DNA from: UBA10329 sp964500205
GTDB taxonomy: Bacteria > Bacteroidota > Bacteroidia > UBA10329
DNA: 64,000 nt
Assembly: GCA_964500205.1 (NCBI GenBank)
Contig: CAZCNS010000010.1
Location: 99,557-163,556 of the forward strand
Reading direction: 5' to 3'
Part shown: in pieces, positions 1 through 7,840 of the stretch
Numbering within the stretch: position 1 is the first letter of the stretch
Layout: each line of letters opens with the position of its first letter
Notes under the pieces: generated by a model
The model's input: the letters and a program-made list of their open reading frames with translations, nothing else
Database searches by the model: none
What the model was told of the DNA's origin: nothing
Program-made: the position numbers and the translations under genes

Positions 1-16
1 TACTCTTTCAGCTGCT

Positions 17-415
17 TTACACTCTTCTGCGCTTTGGCGGACGACAGCCATTGTGCGGAATAGGCGTGACATCCACAATCTCAGTGACTTCGATGCCGCT
101 GGCATGAATGTGCCTGATTGCTGATTCCCTTCCTCCACCAGGACCCTTCACATAAACCTTAACCTTCCGCAGTCCAGCATCAAAAGCCACTTTAGAGCAG
201 TCAATCGCAGCAGTCTGGGCTGCATACGGTGTGTTCTTTTTTGAGCCTCTGAAACCTTGTTTACCTGCTGACGACCACGATATCACCTCTCCTTTCAGAT
301 TCGTGAGTGAGATGATGATATTGTTGAAGGACGCATGGATATGCGCCTCGCCAACTGCATCTACCTTGACAACGCGCTTGCGTGCGGTCTTAGATGTCTT
401 TCCTGCTTTTGCCAT
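17..415 (-). CDS. rpsK: 30S ribosomal protein S11 (uS11)
   Basis: Component of the 30S platform that helps shape the E-site region next to S7 and S18. The 132-residue product carries the family hallmarks GPGGGRESAIRHI and a basic C-terminus ending PPKRRRV. It begins with ATG 45 bp after rpsM. It is the last gene of the superoperon inside the window; the usual following genes (rpsD, rpoA, rplQ) would lie beyond the left edge, and only 16 bases remain there. Confidence 0.98.
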   Translation of the reverse strand: MAKAGKTSKTARKRVVKVDAVGEAHIHASFNNIIISLTNLKGEVISWSSAGKQGFRGSKKNTPYAAQTAAIDCSKVAFDAGLRKVKVYVKGPGGGRESAIRHIHASGIEVTEIVDVTPIPHNGCRPPKRRRV

Positions 416-460
416 TGCTACTTGCTTCTCGCAGCCCCTTGAGTAGGGACCACATCTTGA

Positions 461-835
461 TTACTTGGTGACTTTCTTCTTGTTCGCGACCGTCTTACGC
501 TTGCCCTTACGGGTACGTGAGTTGTTCTTGGTGCTCTGACCACGCAGAGGCAACCCTACACGGTGACGGATACCACGATAACAACCGATATCCATCAGAC
601 GTTTGATACTGAGCTGAACTTCTGACCGTAGCTCTCCCTCAGTCTTTATCTTGGCCACCTGCTCACGAATCGCAGCTTGCTCATCATCGTTCCACTCCTG
701 CACCTTCTTATCACGATGCACCTCGGCCCGATCTAAAATGTGCTGCGCTGTAACGCGGCCAATGCCATAAATGTAGGTGAGACCAATCTCACCACGCTTG
801 TTTCTCGGAAGGTCTATGCCTGCTATCCTTGCCAT
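461..835 (-). CDS. rpsM: 30S ribosomal protein S13 (uS13)
   Basis: Protein of the 30S head that forms the B1 intersubunit bridges with L5 and contacts P-site tRNA through its basic tail. The 124 residues include the N-terminal MARIAGIDLPRNKR, the helix-two-turn-helix YIYGIGRVTAQHIL and the RGIRHRVGLPLRGQ motif, followed by a Lys/Arg-rich tail. It follows rpmJ by 6 bp, so the two are almost certainly co-transcribed. Confidence 0.98.
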   Translation of the reverse strand: MARIAGIDLPRNKRGEIGLTYIYGIGRVTAQHILDRAEVHRDKKVQEWNDDEQAAIREQVAKIKTEGELRSEVQLSIKRLMDIGCYRGIRHRVGLPLRGQSTKNNSRTRKGKRKTVANKKKVTK

Positions 836-841
836 GTTGGA

Positions 842-958
842 TTATCCTTGACGCTGTTTGAACTTAGGATTCTTCTTGTTGATAACATAGACACGTCCTT
901 TCCTTTTGACGATCTTGCAATCAACGCTTCTTTTCTTTACTGATGCTCTGATTTTCAT
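842..958 (-). CDS. rpmJ: 50S ribosomal protein L36 (bL36), zinc-independent form
   Basis: A 38-residue protein of the 50S subunit that binds near 23S rRNA helices 89-97. I translated it directly: it begins MKIRASVKKR and ends NPKFKQRQG. The classic zinc-ribbon form has three Cys and one His ligands; here only one Cys (residue 14) remains and the other ligand positions are replaced, so it should fold without zinc. The start is ATG and the gene lies between infA and rpsM, its standard place. Confidence 0.95.
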   Translation of the reverse strand: MKIRASVKKRSVDCKIVKRKGRVYVINKKNPKFKQRQG

Positions 959-1043
959 GACTTTGGTTATTCAAGTTGCCTTTCTGAACAAAATACAACG
1001 TCTGTATCAAAAATGGTTGCCTGCTTTCAGATTGATTGAGTTT

Positions 1044-1262
1044 TTACTTGTACCTGTAGGTGATTCTTCCTTTACTCAAATCGTAAGGACTCATGTCCAC
1101 CTTCACCCTATCACCTGGAAGAATACGGATGTAGAACATCCTCATCTTACCTGATATATGTGCCGTTATCACATGGCCATTTTCCAGTTCCACCTTGAAC
1201 ATCGCATTTGAAAGCGCCTCCGTCACGGTACCATCCTGGGTTATTGCCGATTGTTTTGCCAT
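1044..1262 (-). CDS. infA: Translation initiation factor IF-1
   Basis: Binds the 30S A-site during initiation and works with IF-2 and IF-3. It is 72 residues, the normal length, and is one OB fold: it starts MAKQSAITQDG and contains ENGHVITAHISGKMR and ends GRITYRYK. It lies 30 bp after secY and 85 bp before rpmJ, as in most bacterial spc operons. The start is ATG. Confidence 0.98.
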   Translation of the reverse strand: MAKQSAITQDGTVTEALSNAMFKVELENGHVITAHISGKMRMFYIRILPGDRVKVDMSPYDLSKGRITYRYK

Positions 1263-1292
1263 CCAATTATAAATCTCTAGTCAACGTCTGTC

Positions 1293-2639
1293 TCAACTCG
1301 CCATACCCATGGACGACCGTCCCTTAATACGTCCTGATTTCATCAGGCCATCGTAATGCCGCATCAACAGGTGACTTTCAACTTGCTGTAAAGTATCGAG
1401 AACCACACCCACCATAATAAGAAGTGATGTGCCTCCGTAGAACTGAGCAAACTGAGCGTTCACACCAAAAACCATGGCGATGGACGGAAGTATAGCTACG
1501 ATACCCAGGAAGATGGATCCCGGAAGCGTTATACGAGACATCACATTGTCGATGTATTCGGCAGTCTTCTTACCGGGTTTCACTCCTGGAATGTATCCAC
1601 CATTCCGCTTCATATCCTCAGCAATCTGATTGGGGTTGATAGTGATAGCAGTATAGAAGTACGTAAAGATGATAATGAGAAGGAAGAAGGTGATGTTGTA
1701 CGTGAAACCGGTGAAGTCCGAAAAAGCAGTTACGAACCATGAACCACCCTCTCCAGCGAAACCACCAAGAGTGATGGGAACGAACATGATCGCCTGAGCG
1801 AAGATGATAGGCATGACACCAGCAGCGTTCACTTTAAGCGGGATGTACTGCCTTGCACCGCCTTGCATCAAAGCTTGACGGCCACTGACAGCTGCACGGG
1901 CGACCTGAACAGGAATCCTGCGTGTACCCTGAACGAGGAGGATTGTGAGTACGATGACCAAAAGCAGCATTACCATCTCTATCAGGAAGATCACAAGACC
2001 TCCACCGGTCTGCTCCAATCTCGAGAAGAACTCTGCAACAAAAGAGAACGGCAAACTCGCGATGATGCCGACCATAATGAGCAACGAAATACCGTTACCA
2101 ATGCCCTTATCAGTGATTCGTTCACCTAACCACATCACGAACATTGTTCCCGTAACAAGAATGAGAACCGATGACAGCCAGAACAATGAGGGAGTGGTCA
2201 AGAACGCATCCGCAGGGAGTTGAGACTTAAGATTAGCAATGTAACCGGGCGCCTGACCAAGGGTGATGAGAATCGTCAGATATCTGGTGTACTGGGTGAT
2301 TTTCCTGCGACCACTTTCCCCTTCCTTCTGAAGCTTTTGCAAAGCAGGCACTGCCATTCCTGCAAGCTGGAGTACGATGCTCGCGCTGATGTAAGGCATG
2401 ATTCCCAATGCGAAAATGGAGGCATTTGAAAATGCTCCACCAGAGAACATGTTCAAAAGACCAAGCAGACCATCAGAGGTCTGAGCCTGGAGTGCATCCA
2501 AACGAGACGGGTCCACCCCTGGGAGCACCACAAAGGAGCCAAGTCTATATATAAGAATGAAGCCAAGCGTGTTCAATATCCTTGAACGCAGGTCTTCTAT
2601 CTTATAGATATTCTGAAGGGTGGTGATGAACTTCTTCAT
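1293..2639 (-). CDS. secY: Preprotein translocase subunit SecY
   Basis: Channel-forming subunit of the SecYEG translocon in the inner membrane. The 448-residue product has about ten hydrophobic segments. The cytoplasmic loop between TM8 and TM9 holds the diagnostic NPNQIAEDMKRNGGYIPGV, and TM5 has the DKGIGNGISLLIM motif. It is encoded 5 bp after rplO, in the usual spc-operon position. All exported and T9SS-secreted proteins of this window must first cross the inner membrane by this route. Confidence 0.98.
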   Translation of the reverse strand: MKKFITTLQNIYKIEDLRSRILNTLGFILIYRLGSFVVLPGVDPSRLDALQAQTSDGLLGLLNMFSGGAFSNASIFALGIMPYISASIVLQLAGMAVPALQKLQKEGESGRRKITQYTRYLTILITLGQAPGYIANLKSQLPADAFLTTPSLFWLSSVLILVTGTMFVMWLGERITDKGIGNGISLLIMVGIIASLPFSFVAEFFSRLEQTGGGLVIFLIEMVMLLLVIVLTILLVQGTRRIPVQVARAAVSGRQALMQGGARQYIPLKVNAAGVMPIIFAQAIMFVPITLGGFAGEGGSWFVTAFSDFTGFTYNITFFLLIIIFTYFYTAITINPNQIAEDMKRNGGYIPGVKPGKKTAEYIDNVMSRITLPGSIFLGIVAILPSIAMVFGVNAQFAQFYGGTSLLIMVGVVLDTLQQVESHLLMRHYDGLMKSGRIKGRSSMGMAS

Positions 2640-2644
2640 TCCTA

Positions 2645-3091
2645 TCAGAGGATTACTGCTGTGCCTCCAACTGCCTCAATGGCAGCTGTGGCTGTCTTTG
2701 AAAATGCGTTTGCAGTGACCTCAACCTTGGCCTTAAGCTCTCCACGGCCAAGAATTTTCACCAAATCTTTTTTACCAAGGAGACCATGAGCACGCAATGT
2801 CTCCACATCCACCTTCACAAGGTTGTTCTCTTCAACGAGCGTTTGAATTGCATCAAGATTCACTCCAGTGTACTCAACACGGAACGGGTTCTTGAAACCA
2901 AACTTAGGAACACGCCTCTGAAGCGGCATCTGGCCACCTTCAAAACCTACCTTACGCTTGTATCCTGAACGTGATTTCGCTCCCTTGTGACCACGGCCAG
3001 CAGTTCCGGCAGAACCACTGCCCTCACCTCTTCCAAGACGGGTCTTCTTCTTGACGGAACCGGCAGCCGGTTTGAGATTACTAAGATTCAT
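2645..3091 (-). CDS. rplO: 50S ribosomal protein L15 (uL15)
   Basis: Late-assembling 50S protein that reaches deep into 23S rRNA with a long Gly/Arg/Lys-rich N-terminal extension (residues 15-50, RLGRGEGSGSAGTAGRGHKG). The 148-residue length and the compact C-terminal domain are normal. It is encoded between rpmD and secY with short spacers. Confidence 0.98.
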   Translation of the reverse strand: MNLSNLKPAAGSVKKKTRLGRGEGSGSAGTAGRGHKGAKSRSGYKRKVGFEGGQMPLQRRVPKFGFKNPFRVEYTGVNLDAIQTLVEENNLVKVDVETLRAHGLLGKKDLVKILGRGELKAKVEVTANAFSKTATAAIEAVGGTAVIL

Positions 3092-3113
3092 TGCTTTCTC
3101 TTGACTTCAATTA

Positions 3114-3290
3114 TTACTTGATCACTTGAACCAAATGGCTCACAGCAGCAACCATTCCTGCAATCTGAGGAGTCTCCTCGTGCTCCACAATCTGATTCAT
3201 CTTACGCAATCCAAGTGCCTTCATCGTCAACTTCTGACGCTCAGGGCGCTTGATTGCACTCTTGACTTGCTTGATTCTGATAGTAGCCAT
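3114..3290 (-). CDS. rpmD: 50S ribosomal protein L30 (uL30)
   Basis: A 58-residue product that I translated from the sequence: it starts MATIRIKQVKSAIKRPERQK and ends SHLVQVIK, with the L30 core motif ALGLRKMNQIVEHEETP. It sits on the 50S surface near helix 38. The gene lies between rpsE (68-bp spacer) and rplO (22-bp spacer), exactly where rpmD is expected, with an ATG start and a TAA stop. Confidence 0.96.
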   Translation of the reverse strand: MATIRIKQVKSAIKRPERQKLTMKALGLRKMNQIVEHEETPQIAGMVAAVSHLVQVIK

Positions 3291-3358
3291 CACTTATTTC
3301 GTTATCTGAAGAGTTCTGAGGACAGGCTCCTCGTTTCACCTTGATTATTTCGCTTGGC

Positions 3359-3868
3359 TTAACCGTTGAACACAGTATCCATACTTACCCCTCGCTGAAT
3401 CGAGACAGCATGCGCATCACGAAGTTCACTGAGCGCCAACATCGTAGCTTTCACAACGTTGTGTGGATTGGATGACCCTTTCGACTTGCCCAGTACATTC
3501 TTTACCCCTACGCTCTCCAGAACAGCTCTCATCGCACCTCCCGCAATCACACCAGTACCAGGAGAAGCTGGTTTCATGAAAACCAACGCACCGCTATACT
3601 TGCTTTCCTGAGCATGTGGAATGGTATCGTTGATGATCGGAACGCGGATAAGGTTCTTCTTGGCATCCTCAACGCCTTTGGAAATGGCCTCAGTAACTTC
3701 TTTGGCTTTTCCAAGACCATGACCGACCACCCCGTGCTCATCACCTACGACCACAATAGCCGAAAAGGTAAATGTACGTCCACCTTTGGTGACCTTGGTC
3801 ACCCTCTGGATACCTACAACACGGTCTTTCAGTTCGAGGTCGGTTGATGTTGCTCTAACATTATTCAT
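3359..3868 (-). CDS. rpsE: 30S ribosomal protein S5 (uS5)
   Basis: 30S protein at the mRNA entry channel, involved in decoding fidelity and helicase activity. The 169 residues show the double-stranded RNA-binding-like N-domain (LKDRVVGIQRVTKVTKGGR, then GDEHGVVGHGLGKAKEV) and the C-domain motif GTGVIAGGAMRAVLE. The length is typical of Bacteroidota S5. It belongs to the spc segment of the operon. Confidence 0.98.
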   Translation of the reverse strand: MNNVRATSTDLELKDRVVGIQRVTKVTKGGRTFTFSAIVVVGDEHGVVGHGLGKAKEVTEAISKGVEDAKKNLIRVPIINDTIPHAQESKYSGALVFMKPASPGTGVIAGGAMRAVLESVGVKNVLGKSKGSSNPHNVVKATMLALSELRDAHAVSIQRGVSMDTVFNG

Positions 3869-3894
3869 TTCAAAAATCCTTCAGCTTGTTAAAA

Positions 3895-4251
3895 TCAGAA
3901 CTGCATTCCTTCCTCACGAGCACCCTCAGCAAGTGCTTTAACACGACCATGGTACAGATAACCGTTCCGGTCAAAAACCACCGATGAGTAACCCGCTTCC
4001 TTGGCGCGCTCCGCGATTAACTTTCCTACCTTGCGAGAAAGGTCCACTTTTGGCATCTTCTCGCCAGCGAGGCCTTTCTCAGAGCTTGAGGCCGCTACCA
4101 ATGTTCTACCAGTAGTGTCGTCAACCAATTGAACATAAATCTCCTTATTGCTTCGGAACACTGTCATGCGCGGTCTCTCAGCAGTTCCAGATATCCTACT
4201 GCGGATACGCGCCTTGATCTTCCCTCTTTTAAGGTCTTTTACAGTTGCCAT
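3895..4251 (-). CDS. rplR: 50S ribosomal protein L18 (uL18)
   Basis: 5S rRNA-binding protein of the central protuberance, working with L5 and L25. The 118 residues contain RPRMTVFRSNKEIYVQLVDD and the C-terminal FDRNGYLYHGRVKALAEGAREEG, both typical of the family. It is flanked by rplF and rpsE in the conserved spc order. Confidence 0.98.
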   Translation of the reverse strand: MATVKDLKRGKIKARIRSRISGTAERPRMTVFRSNKEIYVQLVDDTTGRTLVAASSSEKGLAGEKMPKVDLSRKVGKLIAERAKEAGYSSVVFDRNGYLYHGRVKALAEGAREEGMQF

Positions 4252-4298
4252 TTCTCTTGTATTATCACTGCGCTGAAAACTACAGCTGCGTCTTAAGA

Positions 4299-4856
4299 TT
4301 ACTTCTTGGCTGCGGACTTACCAGCCTTTCTACGGATTTGCTCACCGACAAAGCGTATTCCTTTGCCTTTGTACGGCTCTGGCTTGCGGAAAGATCTCAA
4401 CTTGGCACAAACCTGCCCAAGCAATTGCTTGTCGTTGGAGCGAAGAGTCACAATCGGATTCTTACCACGGAGCGTCTCAGTCTCCACCTCAATCTCTTTC
4501 GGAAGAAGAAAGACCATGTTGTGAGAAAATCCAAGGGCAAGATCCAGCTGTTGACCATTATTGCTTGCACGATATCCTACTCCCACAAGCTCAAGCTTCT
4601 TCTCATAACCTTGAGAAACCCCGATTACCATGTTATTCACCAGCGACCTGTACAGACCGTGATATGCCGCTGTCTGCTTCGTATCGTCCTTACGCTTGAA
4701 CTCAACTCTCCCATCAACAACTTCCACCGAAATGGAATCTGCAACCTTTTGAGTAAGCTGACCCTTGGGCCCCTTCACCGTCAACACATTGTCCTCAGAG
4801 ACTTTGAGGTCGACACCCGAAGGGAGTGTTACTGGGGCTTTTCCTATCCTTGACAT
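4299..4856 (-). CDS. rplF: 50S ribosomal protein L6 (uL6)
   Basis: Two-domain protein near the sarcin-ricin loop and L7/L12 stalk base, needed for late 50S assembly. The 185 residues begin MSRIGKAPVTLPSGV and contain the signature PEPYKGKGIRFVGEQIRRKAG near the C-terminus. Its spacing (47 bp to rplR, 42 bp from rpsH) is a little looser than elsewhere in the operon. Confidence 0.98.
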   Translation of the reverse strand: MSRIGKAPVTLPSGVDLKVSEDNVLTVKGPKGQLTQKVADSISVEVVDGRVEFKRKDDTKQTAAYHGLYRSLVNNMVIGVSQGYEKKLELVGVGYRASNNGQQLDLALGFSHNMVFLLPKEIEVETETLRGKNPIVTLRSNDKQLLGQVCAKLRSFRKPEPYKGKGIRFVGEQIRRKAGKSAAKK

Positions 4857-4898
4857 GACTTTATCTAATTAGCCAGATAATCGTTTACCTGCTTCAGT

Positions 4899-5297
4899 TC
4901 AATATACGAAACACAACACCTCTCCACCGATGTTCAGACTACGAGCCTCTTTATCAGTCATGAGACCCTGCGAAGTTGAAATCACAGCAATTCCAAGACC
5001 ATTTTGCACCCTTGGAAGTTCCTGCCCTCCGGCATACTTGCGCAGACCCGGACGGCTGTATCTGTCCAGTCCTCTGATAGCACTAGCCTTGGTCTTGGGG
5101 TTGTATTTCAGCGCGATCTTGATCACACCTTGTGGCCCCTCCTCTACGAACTTGTAGTTCAGGATATAGCCTTTCTCAAAGAGAATCTTGGTGATGCTCC
5201 TTTTTATGTTGGACGCAGGCACCTCTACTACCCTGTGATTGGCAGCGATGGCATTCCTAAGTCTTGTCAGATAATCTGAAATGGGATCCGAGTACAT
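4899..5297 (-). CDS. rpsH: 30S ribosomal protein S8 (uS8)
   Basis: Primary 16S rRNA-binding protein of the central domain; in Escherichia coli it represses spc translation by binding a mimic in the rplE region. The 132 residues begin MYSDPISDYLTRLRNA and contain the C-terminal GLGIAVISTSQGLMTDKEAR, the conserved RNA-binding signature. Whether the autoregulation occurs here cannot be seen. Confidence 0.98.
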   Translation of the reverse strand: MYSDPISDYLTRLRNAIAANHRVVEVPASNIKRSITKILFEKGYILNYKFVEEGPQGVIKIALKYNPKTKASAIRGLDRYSRPGLRKYAGGQELPRVQNGLGIAVISTSQGLMTDKEARSLNIGGEVLCFVY

Positions 5298-5316
5298 GAT
5301 TCTTAAATGCTATGTC

Positions 5317-5586
5317 TTACCAACTTGCTTTTTTAACCCCTGGAATTAAACCAGCATTCGCCATCTCCCGAAATTGAATACGACTCAACCCGAAATCCCG
5401 CATGTAACCTTTTGGACGGCCTGTTATGCTGCAGCGATTATGCTGACGGACTTTAGACCCGTTCTTGGGGAGGCGAGCAAGCGCCTGAAAGTCACCCTCC
5501 TCCTTGAGTCGAGCACGCTTCTCTGCGAATTTCTCAACCATCATTGCACGCTTACGCTCACGTGCCTTCATTGATTCCTTGGCCAT
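5317..5586 (-). CDS. rpsN: 30S ribosomal protein S14 (uS14), zinc-free type
   Basis: Protein of the 30S head near S3 and S10. The 89-residue length and the lack of paired CxxC motifs mark the longer, zinc-independent form; only one Cys, in NRCSITGRPKGYMRDFGLSR, is present. Basic N-terminus, ATG start, 10 bp from rplE. Together with the zinc-less L36 in the same operon it suggests a ribosome with a low zinc demand. Confidence 0.98.
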   Translation of the reverse strand: MAKESMKARERKRAMMVEKFAEKRARLKEEGDFQALARLPKNGSKVRQHNRCSITGRPKGYMRDFGLSRIQFREMANAGLIPGVKKASW

Positions 5587-5595
5587 GCTTTCTAT

Positions 5596-6144
5596 TTATT
5601 TCTTGAATGGCATTCCGAACTCCGTGAGCAAAGCCAAACCTTCCTCATTGGTGTTTGCCGTTGTCACAAAGGTGATGTCCATTCCGACAATCTTACTGGT
5701 CTTCTCAATATCGATCTCTGGGAAGATGATGTGCTCCGTCACACCCATGGTATAGTTCCCACGTCCATCGAATCCTTTGTTACTGATTCCTCGGAAATCT
5801 CGTACACGCGGAAGGGCTACAGTTACAAGCCTTTCGAGGAATTCATACATCCTGTCTCCCCGGAGTGTAACTCTCACTCCTACAGGCATGCCTTTACGCA
5901 GCTTGAAGTTGGAGATATCCTTCTTTGACTTGGCAGACACTGCCTTCTGTCCTGAGATAAGGGTCATCTCCGCCACCGCGGTCTCGATGAGCTTCTTGTC
6001 AGACGTAGCTTGTCCGATCCCCTGATTGATACATATCTTAGTCAGGCGCGGCACCTCCATGGAACTCTTGTACTTAAAGCGTTCCTGAAGGGCTTTCACC
6101 ACCTCACCTCGATACTTTGTCTTAAATGCCGGTGTATATTCCAT
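5596..6144 (-). CDS. rplE: 50S ribosomal protein L5 (uL5)
   Basis: Binds 5S rRNA and forms the B1b bridge with S13. The product contains the hallmark RVTLRGDRMYEFLERLVTVALPR and GVTEHIIFPEID. I use the ATG at 6144 (182 residues, MEYTPAFKTKY), whose A is the last base of the rplX stop; an in-frame GTG one codon upstream is the only alternative. The overlap with rplX implies translational coupling. Confidence 0.97.
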   Translation of the reverse strand: MEYTPAFKTKYRGEVVKALQERFKYKSSMEVPRLTKICINQGIGQATSDKKLIETAVAEMTLISGQKAVSAKSKKDISNFKLRKGMPVGVRVTLRGDRMYEFLERLVTVALPRVRDFRGISNKGFDGRGNYTMGVTEHIIFPEIDIEKTSKIVGMDITFVTTANTNEEGLALLTEFGMPFKK

Positions 6145-6461
6145 CACTTGATCAACTCACCTGATTTCTTACTGTAACGCTGAGCCTTTCCGTCAACAAC
6201 CTTTCGGCCGATTCGAGTTGGCGCTCCTGTCTTAGGGTCCACAAACATCACATTAGAGATGTGCACGGATGCCTCCTTCTCTATGATTCCGCCATTCGGG
6301 TATGCCGCGTTGGGCTTCGTATGCTTCTTGACGAGATTCACTCCCTCAATCAGTACACGAGAGGTTTTGCTATTCACCTCAAGCACCTTACCCTGAGACC
6401 CTTTGGACTCTCCGGTTGTCACCTGAACGGTGTCCCCTTTCTTTACATGAAACTTTGCCAT
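6144..6461 (-). CDS. rplX: 50S ribosomal protein L24 (uL24)
   Basis: Assembly initiator of the 50S subunit, at the exit tunnel rim. The 105 residues contain the KOW motif (KGDTVQVTTGESKGSQGKVL, residues 8-27) and VNLVKKHTKPNA. Its TGA stop overlaps the rplE start by one base. Confidence 0.98.
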   Translation of the reverse strand: MAKFHVKKGDTVQVTTGESKGSQGKVLEVNSKTSRVLIEGVNLVKKHTKPNAAYPNGGIIEKEASVHISNVMFVDPKTGAPTRIGRKVVDGKAQRYSKKSGELIK

Positions 6462-6484
6462 AGCTATTTCTTCACTCGATTTAA

Positions 6485-6853
6485 TCAGAGTACCTCAGGA
6501 GCCAGAGATACAATCTTCATGTACTGCTTCTCCCGCAACTCACGGGCCACTGGTCCGAATATCCTAGTACCTCTCATCTCTCCGGCAGCATTCAACAGTA
6601 CTACCGCGTTGTCGTCAAAACGGATGTATGAGCCGTCCGGCCTGCGCACCTCCTTTTTGGTTCTCACGACAACAGCTTTCGCTACTGCCCCTTTCTTTAC
6701 GTTGCCAGCAGGCACAGCCTGTTTCACAGAAACAACAATCTTGTCTCCTACGCTGGCGTACCTACGCTTCGTACCACCGAGCACACGGATGCACAACACT
6801 TCCTTGGCCCCGCTGTTGTCAGCTACATTTAATCTGCTTTCCTGCTGTATCAT
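6485..6853 (-). CDS. rplN: 50S ribosomal protein L14 (uL14)
   Basis: 50S interface protein that forms bridges B5 and B8 and interacts with the RsfS silencing factor in other bacteria. The 122 residues, the usual length, begin MIQQESRLNVADNSGAKEV and include the family signature DNAVVLLNAAGEMRGTRIFGPV. It lies 3 bp after rpsQ. Confidence 0.98.
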   Translation of the reverse strand: MIQQESRLNVADNSGAKEVLCIRVLGGTKRRYASVGDKIVVSVKQAVPAGNVKKGAVAKAVVVRTKKEVRRPDGSYIRFDDNAVVLLNAAGEMRGTRIFGPVARELREKQYMKIVSLAPEVL

Positions 6854-6856
6854 AGC

Positions 6857-7129
6857 TTACTTGGCTCTTTCGATGATTTCTACAAGTCTCCAGCACTTTG
6901 TCTTACTGAGCGGACGCGTCTCCATGATACGCACTGTATCACCAATTCCACAATCGTTACTCTCGTCATGAGCATGGAACTTCTTGGTCTTGGTGACAAA
7001 CTTCCCGTAAATGGGATGTTTCACCTTCCGGTCCACAGTAACGGTGATGGACTTATCCATTTTGTTGCTCACGACCACTCCAACACGCTCTTTGCGCAGG
7101 CTCCTTGAAACTGTTGTTTGCTCTTCCAT
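6857..7129 (-). CDS. rpsQ: 30S ribosomal protein S17 (uS17)
   Basis: Primary 16S rRNA-binding protein with an OB fold. An in-frame upstream ATG would extend the reading frame back into rpmC; I prefer the ATG at 7129, which gives a 90-residue product and a 1-bp gap after rpmC. The core has GVVVSNKMDKSITVTVDRKV and the C-terminal GDTVRIMETRPLSKTKCWRL, both diagnostic. Confidence 0.96.
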   Translation of the reverse strand: MEEQTTVSRSLRKERVGVVVSNKMDKSITVTVDRKVKHPIYGKFVTKTKKFHAHDESNDCGIGDTVRIMETRPLSKTKCWRLVEIIERAK

Positions 7130-7130
7130 C

Positions 7131-7325
7131 TCAGTTGACGGCTTTTCTTTTTGACTGTTCTGTGAGCAAACGTGCAATAAGCTTACGCGCCCCCTTCAAC
7201 TCCATTGGATTCTCCAAAGGTGAAACCGCATGGCTCAACTTCATCTTCCTGAGTTTGAGTTGCTCCTCGGCCAACCTTTCGTTCAGCTCTTCACTGGACA
7301 GCTCCTTTATGACTGAATTCTCCAT
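7131..7325 (-). CDS. rpmC: 50S ribosomal protein L29 (uL29)
   Basis: A 64-residue alpha-helical hairpin at the tunnel exit, part of the docking site for trigger factor and SRP. It contains the signature NPMELKGARKLIARLLTEQ. ATG start 5 bp after rplP; ends 1 bp before rpsQ. Confidence 0.97.
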   Translation of the reverse strand: MENSVIKELSSEELNERLAEEQLKLRKMKLSHAVSPLENPMELKGARKLIARLLTEQSKRKAVN

Positions 7326-7330
7326 TTCAA

Positions 7331-7753
7331 TTATGCTTCTACGTGGTCCCTCCTGGTTACAAAACGGGTAACGATTGGAAGCTTTTGAGCAGCAAGACGC
7401 AGTGCTTCTTTTGCCACCTCCTCACTTACCCCTTCAATCTCAAACATGATACATCCAGGCTTCACTACTGCAACCCAGTATTCTGGCGCCCCCTTACCCT
7501 TACCCATACGAACCTCAGCAGGTTTCTTGGTGATAGGCTTATCTGGGAAAATCTTGATCCAGACCTGCCCTTCACGCTTCATGTAACGCGTTACAGCGAT
7601 ACGCGCTGACTCTATCTGGCGACTGGTGATCCAGCTTCCCTCAAGTGCCTTGATGCCAAATGTCCCGAATGCGAGCTGACTGCCACGATTAGCAAGCCCC
7701 TTCATCTTCATCTTGTGCATCTTGCGGAACTTCGTCCTTTTCGGCTGTCGCAT
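7331..7753 (-). CDS. rplP: 50S ribosomal protein L16 (uL16)
   Basis: Organises the A-site finger and tRNA acceptor stem contacts in the 50S subunit. The 140 residues begin MRQPKRTKFRKMHK and contain WIKIFPDKPITKKPAEVRMG and GKGAPEYWVAVVKPG, including the conserved basic loop that reaches the peptidyl transferase centre. It follows an 87-bp gap after rpsC, unusually long for this part of the operon. Confidence 0.98.
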   Translation of the reverse strand: MRQPKRTKFRKMHKMKMKGLANRGSQLAFGTFGIKALEGSWITSRQIESARIAVTRYMKREGQVWIKIFPDKPITKKPAEVRMGKGKGAPEYWVAVVKPGCIMFEIEGVSEEVAKEALRLAAQKLPIVTRFVTRRDHVEA

Positions 7754-7777
7754 GATCTTAGATTTATTAGAACCTGA

Positions 7778-7810
7778 TTAGAACAGTGGGTCAATACCAC
7801 CGTTCATCAT
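7778..7810 (-). other. Possible 10-codon ORF in the rpsC-rplP gap
   Basis: In the 87-bp spacer between rpsC and rplP there is a short open frame, MMNGGIDPLF, with two adjacent ATG codons and a TAA stop, preceded by an A-rich run (A9 on the minus strand) that could favour initiation in an organism without Shine-Dalgarno sites. It may be chance; no homologue is known to me. It could also be part of a regulatory leader for rplP. Confidence 0.15.
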
Positions 7811-7840
7811 CAGTGTATTTTTTTTTGATGTTTCCTAAAA

